Positions 32,535 through 45,055 are shown, counted from the first letter of the stretch. The stretch is 64,000 bases of DNA from Eudorina sp. 2006-703-Eu-15 (GCA_003117195.1 BDSI01000001.1:2642164-2706163); one strand, 5' to 3'. The notes: generated by a model not told the origin, from the sequence alone. Made by a program: numbers and translations.

Positions 32535-32645
32535 GGCGGGCGGGCGGGTTGCAATTCTAAACACACACACAGACACACACACACACACACGGCTCGCGGC
32601 TCAGTTCTCTTTTACACACACACAGACACACACACAGCTCTCGAC
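32535..32645 (+). repeat. CA-linked repeat
   Basis: GGGCGGGCGGGTTGCAATTC then CTAAACACACACACAGAC and GCGGCTCAGTTCTCTTTTAC. It shares GCGGCTCAGTT and TTTTACACAC with 2826-3000 and, in part, with 8740-8820. Confidence 0.5.
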
Positions 32646-33371
32646 AAATACACATACAAATCAGAGCACGTCATATACATCCACACCACGTTATTGCCTA
32701 CCTGCAACCTATGAAACAACAAATGTCGCGCGCGGTTTCCAAAATGCGAATCCCGGAGCGTCAACACAACTCCGCACGGGGAAAACCACACAAAGGACTG
32801 TCCATGGTTTCTAATTGATAGAGCAACGAGCATGTCCATGTGCACTTGCCGGTACGCACCCTGTTGTTTCATACATGCTAACCACTGTGCCAAGTGCCGT
32901 ACATTGCTCGTCAAGCACCTCATTAACGATGGGCGGGCCCCCTCCTGCTTTCCCCCCTCCGACCCACATCGACAGCGCTGGGCGCGTCCCTTTGTGCTTG
33001 TAGCGCTACAGCCTCATTCGCATCGCCATCAGATCCTGAGTCACCCGGAGATACTAAAAAAATAAACCGTGGGGCACGATGTCAAACTGCCGTCAACAAA
33101 GCAATGTCCAGAATGCACAAGCTTCGTTTGGTCCCCACATGCAATGGCTGCTCATGTACGGGTAAACAAATGTATGCTGTCAAGTACCGGCCTAGTTGAG
33201 CACCAGAACTCAGTTCCTTCCCCGATGATCATGTGTATGCGTAAGAGGCGGAGAACAGTCGCTGGCAGGGCTCCGCGGCGCTGGTTGACGGCAGCGCGAC
33301 CCTAGACCCACGGGTCACTCACATTCGGCCGCGCAGACGCGACGCGTCGGCCTCGCGCAGCTGGCGGCGAC

Positions 33372-36300
33372 TCACCCGACCCCGGAGTCGAGCCATGAGC
33401 GAGCGGAAGTCCCGCCACTGCCGACGTTGCCCAAGGGACTGCCCCAATCGTCGACGCGTGCTGCTGCCGCGGCGGCGGCGGCGGAAGCGCCGCCGCCACC
33501 TCCGTAGACCGCACCGCCGCGACCGCCGCGGCCGCTGCCACCGCGCATCAGCTCCTCAACGCGCTCCTCGAATTTGTCCGACCAGGCTCGTCGGGCCTGT
33601 AGCCGGTCCGTTTGTGGTGCCTGTAGCTGCATGCTCATTGGTGGCCGCGGCGGCAGCAGCGACGGCGCGACCCCCATCCTCCCCTCCGATAAGGCAGCGG
33701 TCGCGGCCGCGCCGCTACCGCACGCCCCGGTGAGCAACTTCAGTTTGACCATCTCAATTCGGTTCAACGGCGCGGGAGCCGCCGGCTGCAAGGCGGCCTG
33801 GACTCCTCCCGGGCCGCCTCCGCCTCTGACGCCGTCTCGGAGAGCCAGCAGCTGGTTGACCCAAGGGTCGCCCAGCTGGTGACCCTTGGGCTGTAACTCA
33901 TCCGGCAGTAGCGCCGCCGGACCGCCGCATCTGGGCCCCACCGCGCCGCCCGCGAGATGCGGCGACGGTATCTGCGGCGACTGCAGCGACGACAGGCAGG
34001 AGGCCCAGGACGCGGAGCTGCCCCTGGTGATGTACGACAACTGCTGTTGCTGTTGCTGTTGCTGCAGCTGCTGTTGCTGCGGCCGCTGTAGCAACCCAGG
34101 CGCTTGCAGGCAATCCGCTGCAACGCCCCTAGCCTCATGGCTGGCGACCGAAAAGCCATCCCTGCGCTCCGGATTCGATGAACGCAACTCCGCAGGGGCC
34201 CCTGCTGCTGCTCCGCTATCGCCGCCGCCTCCGTCTCCCTGTCTACCGTTGCTGCCGCTCAGCCGGTGCTGCAGCTGCGTCCCCGGCAGTTCGGACTGAC
34301 CCAGCGGGTCCAGCACTCGGGTCCCACCGGAGCTGCACGCGCCGGGTAGTCCAGGTCCGGACCCCAGCCGCAGCGGTGGCCCCATCGCCGCCGCCGCCGG
34401 CCCGCCGGCCTCAACCGCTTCGCCGTACCCCGGCTCCGACCCCGCCAAGCTCCGCCACTTGAAGTCTCTCGCGTCCGCCGCTTCCCCCACAAGCGGCTGC
34501 AAGAGCGGCGGATTTCCTTTGGCAGATGGGGCCATTGGCGCCAGGTGGGCGGACGGCGCCGACATCAAATCTATCGCCATGCCGGCCGCGGTGGCGGCGG
34601 CGGCGGGGCCGCCCTGCAGACGAGCCTCCAACGGCAGCCCCTGTGCTGCGAGAGGATCGGGCAAGCACGCGGGCCGCGGCGCGACTCTCGATGTCGTCGC
34701 CGCCGCCGCCGGCTGCGCGAGGAATCCCGCTGCTGCCGCCGTCACCGCCGCCGCGCCGGCGACGCACGCCGCGCCGCCGCGCATCGTCCGCTCTTCGCCC
34801 TCCCGGTACCTCCGTGGGCTGCCACCTTGCTGGTGATGCTGCTGCTGACTCGACGGTGGACGCCCGTATTGTACGGCAGTTGTCATGTCGGCGCCGCCGA
34901 TAGCGATCTGCACCGACCTGCAGGCGCCCGCCGAGCCCCGTCGTTCCAGGGCCGAGGTGCTGGTTTCGCGTGCCGCAGGCCCAGCCGCCGCCGCCACCTC
35001 GTTGTCCACCCCGCCGTTAGTACGGCATGTCGATCTGGGCCCAGCTCGGGACACGCTGGCGGCGGCCGGATCTGCTACGGTGGCGTCACGCCCCTCCGCG
35101 GTCATTCCGGTGTCTTGACGGAAACCCGGAACACCGGCGGCGGCAGCGTGCCCGCCGCCGCCGGGCACGCTGCCGCTGGTGCGTATGCCATTACGGCTGC
35201 CGCCGCCTCGGCCGGCAGCTACATCCGCCTCGGCCTTGTGGGGTAGGCTATCCTTGCGTGTCCGCAAACCGTCGCCGCCGCCGCTGCCGGACTTGGGCGG
35301 GGCAGCGGCGCGGCTGCTGACGACGCCGCCGCCGCCGCTACCGCCGTCCTGCCCATCGACCTCAGCGGGTGTGTCCATCGACTTCCGGTTGCGGGGATTG
35401 CCCTTGTGCACCTGCGCCGCGGGATGTTGGGGAGGAAGGGTGCACGCTGCCGTGTCTGCGGACCCAAAATGGTAAAATACACACATATATACAATTCCGT
35501 AATTCTGCACCGTCCCGGATCGTCTTCGACGGTGCTGACTACACGGCGGTCTGCTTGCAGGTGGGTAACAACGAGAGGATCGCACGCACGCACAGCATTG
35601 TGGTGTGAGTCTGTGTGGCCAAGGCAGCCGACCCGCACCGGCTGGTAGACGAAAGCGCGCCAAAAGCGCGCCAACCTAACACCGACAAAGCAGCCTTTCT
35701 TTTTTGTATGGGTCGGGCAATGGGTGTATATTATACGCATTCCGGCAGCTGCCTGGCCCCGGTCATGATTCCAACCTCCGCCGCCCATGGCACCCCAAAC
35801 CCTCTCCACGGCGCCGTCCCCCTTCCCCGCCCTCAGCCCCACCCCGACCCCTCCTCACCGGCAAGCCCCGTCGGACCAGCCAGGCCCCCAGCGGCTCATC
35901 GGTGCTCGCCACGCGGATGCTCCGATACCACTTGGCCATCAGGGAGCCCCCCAGCTGCGGAGGGTAGAGGCGGTCAACAAGGTGCAGGCGGTCAATAGCG
36001 CCGCCGCTGGTGAGGCCGGCGACCCGGCGCTGAGATATTCCCCCCGTCGCGCTCGGCAAGCCACGGCCATGTGTGGGCCGCCCCAAGTGGCCCCTGGTCT
36101 GAGCCCGTCCAGGCGAACCAACCGGCGCATGTAGCTCCGAAACCGCGACCGTGCGGCTGACCGCACCCCGACGAGTCCGAAGGACTGTCGTCCGAACATC
36201 CGATCCAGTTGGTGGTGCAGGAGCGTGCCGCACCTTTTCAAATTTGGATCTAGAGATGAAGTTACCCTGCACGTCACAGCAGGCGCACTGCGGGTGAGCC

Positions 36301-37730
36301 GAACGTCCGTTGGAATGTCCCAGCGCGCAAGCGGCCACTGACAGTTGTCAGTTGTCAGTTGCAGTTGCGCGCGGGCAGTTAAAATGTGCGCCAGGATTGA
36401 CTGGCCGGTGCATCCTCACGGATGCCGCTGTCGCCCCGTCCCCCTCTCAACTCTGCCGCCTTACCGTACTTGTGTTTGCCCAATGGCCACGCGCTGACGT
36501 CCGCTCAACACAGCCCGCCCGGCACATCGGCCAGGCTAGCCGGGGAGCGGGTGTGTGGTGTCCTGGGTGACACTTCATTCTACAAGTGCAAATCATACGA
36601 AACCCACATCAAATCAAATCTAAAGCCCATGCTTCCCAAGCGACCAAACCTTCGGATCCAACTCGGCGGGCTGAGCTGCGTTGGTTGGCCCCCAACGACA
36701 CGCACAAGTGACTGATGGCGTGATGGCGTGCATGAATGAATGATGCAGTAAAATGCATTATTGGAACAATGATTTGCAGCATGTGTCGCCGGGCTGCTTG
36801 TTTCGGGTTCGCCTCTCCTTATCCCGCCCCCCTGCGCCCATCCCGCATCCCCCCTCCGGCCCCTGCGGTGCACGCCAACGATGCCCTCCACCTGCCCTAC
36901 ATCCGACCCGCCGACACCGTCTCCACACGTCCACCCGGGGCAACCTCACGTCCCCACCCCACCTGGTAATCGATGCAGTCGAAGCCATTCAGGTACCGGT
37001 CCGGATGGAAGACGCCGAAGATCGCTGCCGGCTGCGGAGCAGCGGCGGTGCCCCCCCCCCCGCCGCCGGCCCCGTCACCCGCCGCCGCGTCAGCCCCATC
37101 GTCGCCGCTGCCTCCGGAGCTACTGTCGCCGCCCTCCCGGGCGCGTTTGGCTGACCGCACCCGGGAGCCCGACCGCGCGATGTCACCGCCGCCGCGCAGC
37201 CGTTTGGCCGCCACCAGGTCCGGCGCTGGCGGGCTGCATGTCACCGCGATAGCCTTGAGGGGAGCCCCCAGCCGCTTCACGGGCGGCGGGGGGCCGTTAC
37301 CCGTACCCGTACCCGTACAAACGGCATCGGATGCCTCGGGGCGCCTGGTTGCGCCGACAGCCGCGCATGAATTTGCCAGGTCGGCACCAACGGACTTCCC
37401 CAACCCCGCGGGGGTTGGCGGCTGGGGTCGCAGAGGCCGCTGGGTGTGGGCCGACTGGGCGCGAGGGCCGACCGGGGGCCCACTTGCGGCGGCGAAGCAG
37501 GGCTGCGGTTCGGAGGCGTCTTGCATGGCGGATGGGGTGTGACCGTCGCCGCAGTCGGCGTCGTCGGTGTCCTTGTCCTTGCAGCAGGAAGGCCCCTGGG
37601 CTGTGCGGTCAGCTGTCTGCGCGCCGCTGCGTTGCTCTGCGGGGCCTGGGCCGGGCGGCCACCGACGCAGCCAGTTCCTGACAGAGTTGGGGGATGCCAG
37701 GCCAGCGCCGTCGTTAGTACTGCCGTGCAT
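33372..37730 (-). CDS. VARL (RegA-like) SAND-type putative transcriptional regulator
   Basis: VARL proteins are volvocine SAND-like nuclear proteins that include the Volvox germ-soma regulator RegA. Exons on the minus strand are 37730-36963, 36266-36234, 35954-35859 and 35411-33372, all phase 0, giving about 978 residues. The domain (about 238-310) spans all four exons: VFHPDRYLNGFDCIDYQ, then GNFISRSKFEK, then LGGSLMAKWYRSIRV and EPLGAWLVRRGLP, then VHKGNPRNRK. AKWYRSIRV corresponds to the SAND KWxxSIRV core. Splice sites were chosen so that the domain reads without a break; alternative acceptors at 36288 and 36030 would insert 7 and 25 residues. The rest is low complexity: a basic N-terminal part (AKRLRGG, SAKRAREGG) and a long Gly/Ala/Pro-rich C-terminus with a Gln run coded near 34047-34098. 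ATG 37730 is the first in a frame open from about 37837. Target genes cannot be read from the sequence. Confidence 0.75.
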
Positions 37731-38684
37731 GCACCGCCATGACGGGTGGTGCAATGTCCTAATGGTCCGAAACGTGGTACTGCCGACGCCTGCAGGCTGA
37801 GCACACCATGCTGCAGACGTGTGGAAATGGTTTCAACAGTCTATGCGAACCCATGTGGATGGAAATTTGCACGAAAGCGCAGGGTGGACTGTGTTGGTGA
37901 GCATTGCACATTAGCCTGCTCAGTGCAGAGTGCGCCAGCAACTCGAGAGACCAGCCTAAACAATGTTTTTTTCTATAACGTCGCAAATGCCATGTCGGTG
38001 ACGGATTCTCTGTACATACTAAGCAAGTGTAACCTCTCGTATCTTGTTCCTAAGAGTATCCTGGCGCGCTGGCGCCGACCTGGACATTCAAAATATGGAG
38101 ATAGCAACTTGCAGACAATTGAGGAGCCCTTAGAAGCGCTTAAACGCATTTACGACTTGCCCCGTTTCCTCGGAACGATACCCACCCCCCAACGCAGTAC
38201 ATATGAAGGCTGGCTGCGCACATATATTTCACTGCACTGGCCCCATATTCAGGTTGCACCCGTCTGTTCAGATAAACCGCAGACGCAAACCAAGGTACAT
38301 ATTGGATACTTTACCTGGTCAACACTGATGTCGCAATAACACGTTTCTTAATTAAGAAGTCATGGCTGCACTCGATATGTCGTTGAGGTGAAGTCTCGAG
38401 GTCGAGACCGTCAAAATGTGAAATCGAGCTTTCATGATTTTTCCGAGCAGCAATCCTGAAACACTTTCAGTGCCAGTTAGACACGACGTGAGGCCTTAGC
38501 CCTCAGGCGGGGCTGGCTGTTGCTGACCCCGTACCTCAGCCCCGTATTATGAAGGGCGTACGGGAAATCGTGGTGATAGCCAGACTCTAAATGCCTTACG
38601 CCAGTAATGTATATAAAGGCTGCAATAATTGTAATTTTGATCACCGCTGTTCCTTGACGTCTCTTGACACTGTGACGTTGGTGA

Positions 38685-39165
38685 ATTAGCACCCCCGACT
38701 GGACTCCTAGGAATGGCGAACTGCCTCCCTGGAGTCCGCAACCAACTTGCTTCCATCTTGCGCGCATGCCCACAGCAAGATGAACAACAGATATCTTTGT
38801 ATCGATTTAGTTGTGTGCGCATTTAAGGCGCCCAGAAACTGTGGTCGACCCAGCCACTTCATTGTCATGCTTGGGCGCGACACCTCGCGCACAAACCTCA
38901 TATCACAACTTTAAATTGGGAGGCTTGTATAACCTAAAGGATACAAAGATATAGTTTGGAAAACTGTTTCCACAAATCGGACGCCAAGCACGTCAATGGC
39001 ACCCGCGCGCTAACCGGGAAAGAACCAATGCGCACACAACTAAATCGATACAAAGATATCTGTTGTTCATCTTGCTGTGGGCATGCGCGCAAGATGGAAG
39101 CAAGTTGGTTGCGGACTCCAGGGAGGCAGTTCGCCATTCCTAGGAGTCCAGTCGGGGGTGTTAAT
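38685..39165. repeat. 139-bp near-perfect inverted repeat
   Basis: The left arm 38685-38823 and right arm 39027-39165 are exact complements except for one mismatch (38689 against 39161), around a 203-nt spacer. The arms contain no low-complexity sequence. A transcript would fold into a long hairpin, as in Chlamydomonas small-RNA precursors; equally this may be a foldback transposon or a recent inverted duplication. Confidence 0.95.
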
Positions 39166-39531
39166 ATGTACAACACAAACAATCTATCGTTAGGCTTCAA
39201 CAATAGAATGGCTGATTCGATTGTGTACCTTCGTATGTCATTACGTAATAATCGGAACGTCCAGTGACCCGTACAACCATACATGGCAGGCCCGCAACCT
39301 ACTAGTATTGTTGGCTTCAGTTAAATTGCGCTATCTGTGTTCGTCTCTCACGCCAAGAGACAGGGTTTGCCGCGTCCTGGAGGAGGCGGTGGCCCGCGAC
39401 CCGGGTGAAGAACGATTCGAGTTGCCGGCGGATAATCCCGGTCGATAACCCCTCAACAGCAGGCAACAGCTAGCCCCGCACGGGCTAATCCAAGCGCATT
39501 TTGTCGCAGTTTTTCGCGGCAGCTCCGGGTT

Positions 39532-39603
39532 GCTTCCTGGCACACGCACCGTTACTGCTACTACTACTACTGCGTATTCGTAGTAGTACGTGTGCCAGGA
39601 AGC
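39532..39603. repeat. 72-nt hairpin
   Basis: Arms GCTTCCTGGCACACG and its exact complement enclose (TAC)n-type DNA and AGTAGTA that can pair further. It lies about 370 nt to the right of the long inverted repeat. Confidence 0.75.
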
Positions 39604-41123
39604 CCGCAAGCATCGTCCGGGAGCACGAGGCGGTCTTCGTCAGGCACTTCACATGCCAAGTCAATCGGGGGCGCCGCCTCGCCCACTGCCGATCATTCGG
39701 AGGGTCACGAGCAGGCGCCCCGTTGACGAAGGCCGCAGTAGCCCCAATCAACGCGACCCCGGGCCTCCAGCCTCCGGCGCGGGGAATGCCCACGGCTGCG
39801 TTGGTTATGGTCCAGAGGCTTACATCACCTGTCTACGGTACCTCACGCAATGCCAGCTGAGATCATCTAGCCCTGGTGGGTGGGAACGTAGTAAAGGCGC
39901 CCCGCGCCATGCACCGCCGCTGCACTGCACGCAGGCGCAGCCCACTGCCAGGCTGGCGACACACAGGCCCACGCACGGTAATCGCCGGCACCACCTCGCA
40001 GGCAAGGCAGGGCAAGGCAAGTCAAGGCAGAGTCGACATAGGTCTTGCGAGCAGGTGCGAAGACAGCCATGCGACGGGTCCTTGGACCCCGGGAGCCCCG
40101 CCCTCCACCTGCCTGCCCAGCCTACCCAACAATCTGGTCCCCGTGTTCACAACTTCACACGTAGAAAGGAGGAGGAAGAAGGAAGAGCGTCGGCAAGACA
40201 CGTGTGCCTGCCAAGCGCGTTAAAGGCCGAGGACCACGCTAAGGGATCGAGAAAACAGGTGCGGGAGTCGGTGGTGAAGTGGGTGATGTAAGGGCGGGCG
40301 AAACCCTACACGACCCCAGCACGCGGCGATGAAGAAGAGCACATCCCGGGGATGACCCGAAGGCGACCGCCCGGCCTCATCCGACATCCCGAGGGACTGC
40401 GCGTTCCGTGGCCACGACCCCTGGACTCCTGGCGACAGGTCATCCGTCAAGAGCGCCAGCGCCTCGAGCGATCGCCCACAGAGCCATGCGTTCTTGCGGT
40501 AGCTAAACCACAGCTACCCGGGGGCCTGCTGGGGCGCCTGGGGGTACGGTAGCGCCTGGTTGGCACCCACAATCCCGTTTCAGGGTGCGCTGTCACATCC
40601 ACTCACTCACCCGCACGAGTGCCTTGGCAGCGGACCCCCCACGGCTGCAGCACTACAGTACAGTACACGGCGTTTGTCCCGCCCCTCCCCGGCCACCACA
40701 GCGCACCTGCCGTGTACGGTACGACCGTCCGCGGCCAACTCCCGCTCGAGTCCCTCCCAGCCCCAGCCCAGTCAGCGCCGCACCAGCCTGGGAGTGGGAG
40801 ACATTAGCCATCTGCCCGGCTGGCTGGCTGGCTGGCTGGCTGCCGCTTGGTGATAATCGTCCACATCGGGCCCGAAGCACCAAACTACCGCCAGCTCCCC
40901 TCCTTGCGTCAACCCCTCCCTTGGGAGCAGCTTGGGTGCGTCGACGCCGCTCTCAGCATGCGAGTGAAAAGGTGTCGACCTTGGGAAGCCCGCGCGCAGG
41001 CTTGCCCCTTGTCAGCATCGATGAACTTCAGCGCGTCCAACCGGCATGAACGACGAGCATGCAGTACGAGTGTACGACGCTGCTGCAAGTACAAATACGG
41101 CAGTACACCCACACACGCTTCCG

Positions 41124-41196
41124 TTAGGGCTGGGTCAGCAGCCCTTGGCCAACGTGCAGCGTCAGGTCCCGTCAAATATGTAACGATCAACACACG
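41124..41196 (+). repeat. GC-rich dispersed unit, diverged copy D
   Basis: TTAGGGCTGGGTCAGCAGCC, then GTCAAATATGTAACGATCAA, followed by CACACGAACA. The TATGTAACGAT-CACAC end matches copy A at 32343, without a long CA tract. Confidence 0.45.
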
Positions 41197-42172
41197 AACA
41201 TGCATAGTTGCACACGCACAGGGCCAGGCATGCCCTCCGCAGCACTCACATGCCGAAACCAGGCGGCTGACACGGGTCGTGCCTGTGATATCCCCGCCAA
41301 GTAAATAAGAATTAGGCTTCCAAATCGATCTTGATCGCCCTGCCAAACAAAGGATTCCTGCGCCCTGCGACATACAGATCAGTGCCGGCATCCAGTAGCA
41401 TTCCACATACCGTACGGTTTTGGCACATTCACACCCACACACAAAAACACAGCTCTCACGTTCAATTTTCCATAACCCCCCTGCCACGCACTGCTTTCGT
41501 GATAAGTTTCTGTACGAAAATATGCTGGAATGCCTGCGGCAAGCCGACGGCGCTCACCGCTCGACTTGCCCTCGTGCCCCAGGCACTGTCGTGCTCCGGT
41601 GCGTATGTGTGTGCATGATACCGGGCTGCGACGACGTGCTCCCCCCCCCCGCCTGCGCGGCCCCCTCTTATTAAGCCGTTGCAGTGACACGCCCCCGTAT
41701 GAGCCCCGACTCCGCCTCCGCCCTTGCGGCAGACCGCAGTTTCGGCCCCTGCCCAGTCCAGCCCGGCCCAGCTCCAACCCCGGTCCGCCTGCTCCGTTAC
41801 CGCTGCGGCGCTTCGCGCGCATCCCTCCCAGCGCACCAAGTACCCCTTGCAGCTCGCCTGCCCGTTGGGTCCAGGGGCGGCATCCAACACATGAGGTACC
41901 TACGTACCACGGGACCGCCCAGGCTTCCTTTGACCGCGCCGGGTCCGGGACCCTCCAGCCGACCGCCTACAGGTCCCACTCACCCCCCACACACATTCCA
42001 GGGTTCGCGCGCACACTCTCAATGTCTCAAACATCACTGTACCGGGCCCCCCCCGCCGCCCGTACGGGCCTACGGCCAGGCCAGCCCCCGGCTCAGTTGA
42101 GCCCAGCGAAATTGAGAGGTATGCCTCGCTGTGGGGCCGCGGCGCCGCAGCTGTGGGGCCGCGGCGCCGCCT

Positions 42173-42177
42173 TTACA
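42173..42177 (-). terminator. Candidate TGTAA poly(A) signal of ceramide kinase
   Basis: TGTAA on the minus strand, about 310 nt past the CERK stop. It is consistent with the volvocine signal but unproven. Confidence 0.25.
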
Positions 42178-42485
42178 GCGGTGCTGTAGTTCGATGGTTG
42201 TGCGGCTCGGCCAACGGCACCATTACTACCAGCTCCATTGGATCCGTCGCAGCATGGCATGCTGATCCCGGCGCTCCTCGGGCCCCTCCGCCACTCTCGG
42301 CTGGAGGATCGGTCCACAGCCGCCACAGCCAGCCGGCCCGGGCGCACGGCCCAGCGGACCCCCGGCCAAGGCTCACAGGCCCCGGCTGACAGGCGCGGTG
42401 CGCACGCGGGCGTCCTCCGGGCCCCCCGCCCTCGGGGACCTGCCACCCCAGGCCGGACCCGCAGCGCTCGTGGGTCGCCGCTCAG

Positions 42486-44874
42486 CTAGCTGCCTCCGAC
42501 GGTGGTCTCCACGCCGCGGGCGAAGACCTCGAGCGCGCCGCGGGTGACCCCGATGGTGACCGTGCTGTCGGAGAGCAGCTCGCCGTCCACGTTCCAGACG
42601 CTCTCCTCGCAGCCCGCGTCCCACAGGCAGCCGCCCAGCTTGTGACCGCCGGGCAGCGGCCTGCGCGGAGCGACCCACCGGGCAGGCGAGCGTGTAGTGT
42701 GGGGGTGAGGGTGAGCGTGAGTGTGAGGGTGAGGCGGACAGGGAATCGGTCGATGAAGCAGGAGGCAGTCCGTCCTTAACACCATACGCGGTATGTTACG
42801 TTCCAATAACTAGGCGGGAAAGGCGGCTGGTTTGATAGGGTACGCCATCCGGGGGATGATCAACTGTAAAGGACAACAAATCAATGAGCAAACCAAATAA
42901 GGTCAGCAAGTCAAGAGCGACGCCAGGCACATGGCCTCGGCCGCCCGCCCGCCCCGTCCCATGGCGACCTTCCAACCTAAGATATTCCTTCACACGTATA
43001 ACATACGACATTCCCTTCATATACGTATATATATAATCCTTCTCACGGTCGCCGCCAACCCTGGACGCCCCCCAACCGACCCCCGGGTCAGTCCGCCCAG
43101 CGCCCTCCCCGTCCGCCTCACGTGAGCTTGAGCGCGGTGATGGGGATGACGCGGACAAAGGGCAGGCAGCGGTCCGACAGGCCCCGCATGGAGAGGCGCA
43201 GCAGGAAGCGCAGGAAGTCAAAGTGGGAGCACTTGGACACCAGCACCAGGTACATGCGGCCGTCGGAGAGGTGGCCGTTGGGGATGATGCCTGAGGGAGA
43301 GGAGGAGCGGGTGGGTGGGCGTGAGGGTGGGTGAGGGTTATAATGAAAAAATAATAAACCCGAAGAACGAACCCGGGTGAGGGTATAGGAAATTGGGTGA
43401 GGGGGTGGGTGGGGAGGGGTTATATCAGATTGCGAGACTGGTGTGTGGTTGAGTGGGGGCAGGCCAGACGGGATCTGGACGGGAATGATAATGAGGTGTT
43501 GGAGGTGATGGACGGATGCAGCAATCGTTGGTGCGGATGTACGATCCGGCGGAAGAGGAACACCGCCAACATGGACTGGCTATTGGGGACGTGGGCGCTT
43601 GAGAAGCCGTGAGCGATGGAGAGCCCCACGGCCGAAAGCCGCCAGCGGCGCGTTGAAGGCACACCTGCAATCGCGTGACTGCCCGCGTTGTGCGGTAAGC
43701 TCGTACGTCGTACCTCTTCTGCTCTTATCGCTGCGGCACGGCGTGACGATACACATCACGGACACGAACTCGCCCTCCAGGGAGGTCCAGCCCTCCCCGT
43801 TCCCGCCGCCGCCGCCGGCATCAGCCGCCACCCCGGGCCCGCCGGGACGCTCCCCCGCCGCGCCGCCGGCTGCAGCCACCGCGGCCGCAGCCGCCGCCGT
43901 TGTACTCGCGAACGCACTGGCGGCGGCGGCGTGCTTGGTGCCCACTGCCTCCGCCGTTCCGACGCCGCATCCGCCACCGCCCGCCCCCTCGGAGCCCTCC
44001 GCCGACGATGGGTACTCGGGCATCTGGCCCGAGTTCGTCCGACCTGCCACATGCTGAGCCGCCGGCACCCCGCCGGCCATCTGTGTGAGCTGGCCGGGCA
44101 GGCTCGGGTTCGAGGTGCGCAGCAGGGGACTGCCGCCCGACAATCCTCCCGCTCCGCCGCCGTCGGCGTCGCCCCCGGGTTGCCCCCGCCCGTGTCCCCC
44201 CGGGCCGACGGCCCCGGCACCCGTCGGCCCCAGCGTCGCCAGCTGTCCGGAAGGAGGTCCCCCGTCGGTGGTCACCATGGCCGTGACTGTGATGCCCGGC
44301 GCCGGCGGCGGCGACGAGCGGAAGGAGCCGGCGGCAGCGGCTGCGCCGCCGCCGACGACGGCCAGGGCGCCGGAGGCGCGCGGGCTGGCGCCGCCGACCT
44401 TGCTGCTGGTGCTGGTGCTGCTGCTGAAGCTGGGGGCGCTGTAGGCGCCTGCGGCGGCGGCGCCGACGGCGGATGCGACCGTGGTGCTCAGGTTCACACA
44501 GCCGCGGAGGAAGGGCGCGGAGGGCTGGATGTGGATCCCTGCGCACCCACCCAGGAGGGGGGGGAGACCATACCGGGGTAAGACCTTGCAAGCGCCACAA
44601 CATACCCGGAGGTTGGGGTGGTGGACAGCCACAGGGGTGGCAGGGGCGAGCCGCAAGGTCTGTGAGCGGGTCGTGCGGGTCGTGCCTGTCGGGTCGTGTA
44701 TAAAAGAAAACTGTGTGTGCGTGATACATATCTGACCGGGCCTGGCACTGGCCAAGGGCTGCGAACCCAGCCCTGACGGAATGACCGCCGAAGCACTCTC
44801 CTCCCATTGCGGGGGAAGGAGAAGGGCGTGAGGGGCCACATTACCCCTGGTGTGTGTTTTTAAAAAAGAAGCCC

Positions 44875-44944
<70 letters not shown>

Positions 44945-45019
44945 TAGAAATGCATCCCGCCCGACCCAAACCAACCTCCAATATACTTACCATATTAACC
45001 TGCGAATTGGAAAATTTGA

Positions 45020-45055
<36 letters not shown>

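Larger units (their letters stand above)
29048..33371. other. Repeat-rich intergenic region
   Basis: No convincing gene in 4.3 kb. Minus-strand frames around 29540-30436 are open, but several frames are open at once and none looks like a known protein. The region holds a dispersed repeat (30655-30729), a GC-rich unit joined to a long (CA)n tract (32343-32513) and another CA-linked copy (32535-32645). CCCCTTCCCCCCAGGTCGGG near 31980 is nearly the same as 40-55 at the left edge of the window. Confidence 0.5.
37731..42485. other. Intergenic with inverted repeats
   Basis: No gene assigned in 4.75 kb. The left end must carry the VARL promoter and the right end the ceramide kinase 3' UTR. 37980-39310 is AT-richer than the surroundings and holds the long inverted repeat. 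A plus-strand frame at 39590-40291 (about 230 codons) is open but resembles nothing known. A (GGCT)6 tract lies at about 40821-40845, and a 22-bp tandem duplication (CTGTGGGGCCGCGGCGCCGC) at about 42129-42170. Confidence 0.45.

Noticed and set aside
35955..36029. Longer version of the VARL third exon starting at 36029
   Set aside because: It would insert 25 residues between KFEK and LGGS, breaking the SAND-like domain, and its acceptor lacks the pyrimidine-rich tract present at 35955.
39590..40291. Plus-strand frame of about 230 codons
   Set aside because: Low-information composition and no recognisable motif; the overlapping minus-strand frames look equally plausible.
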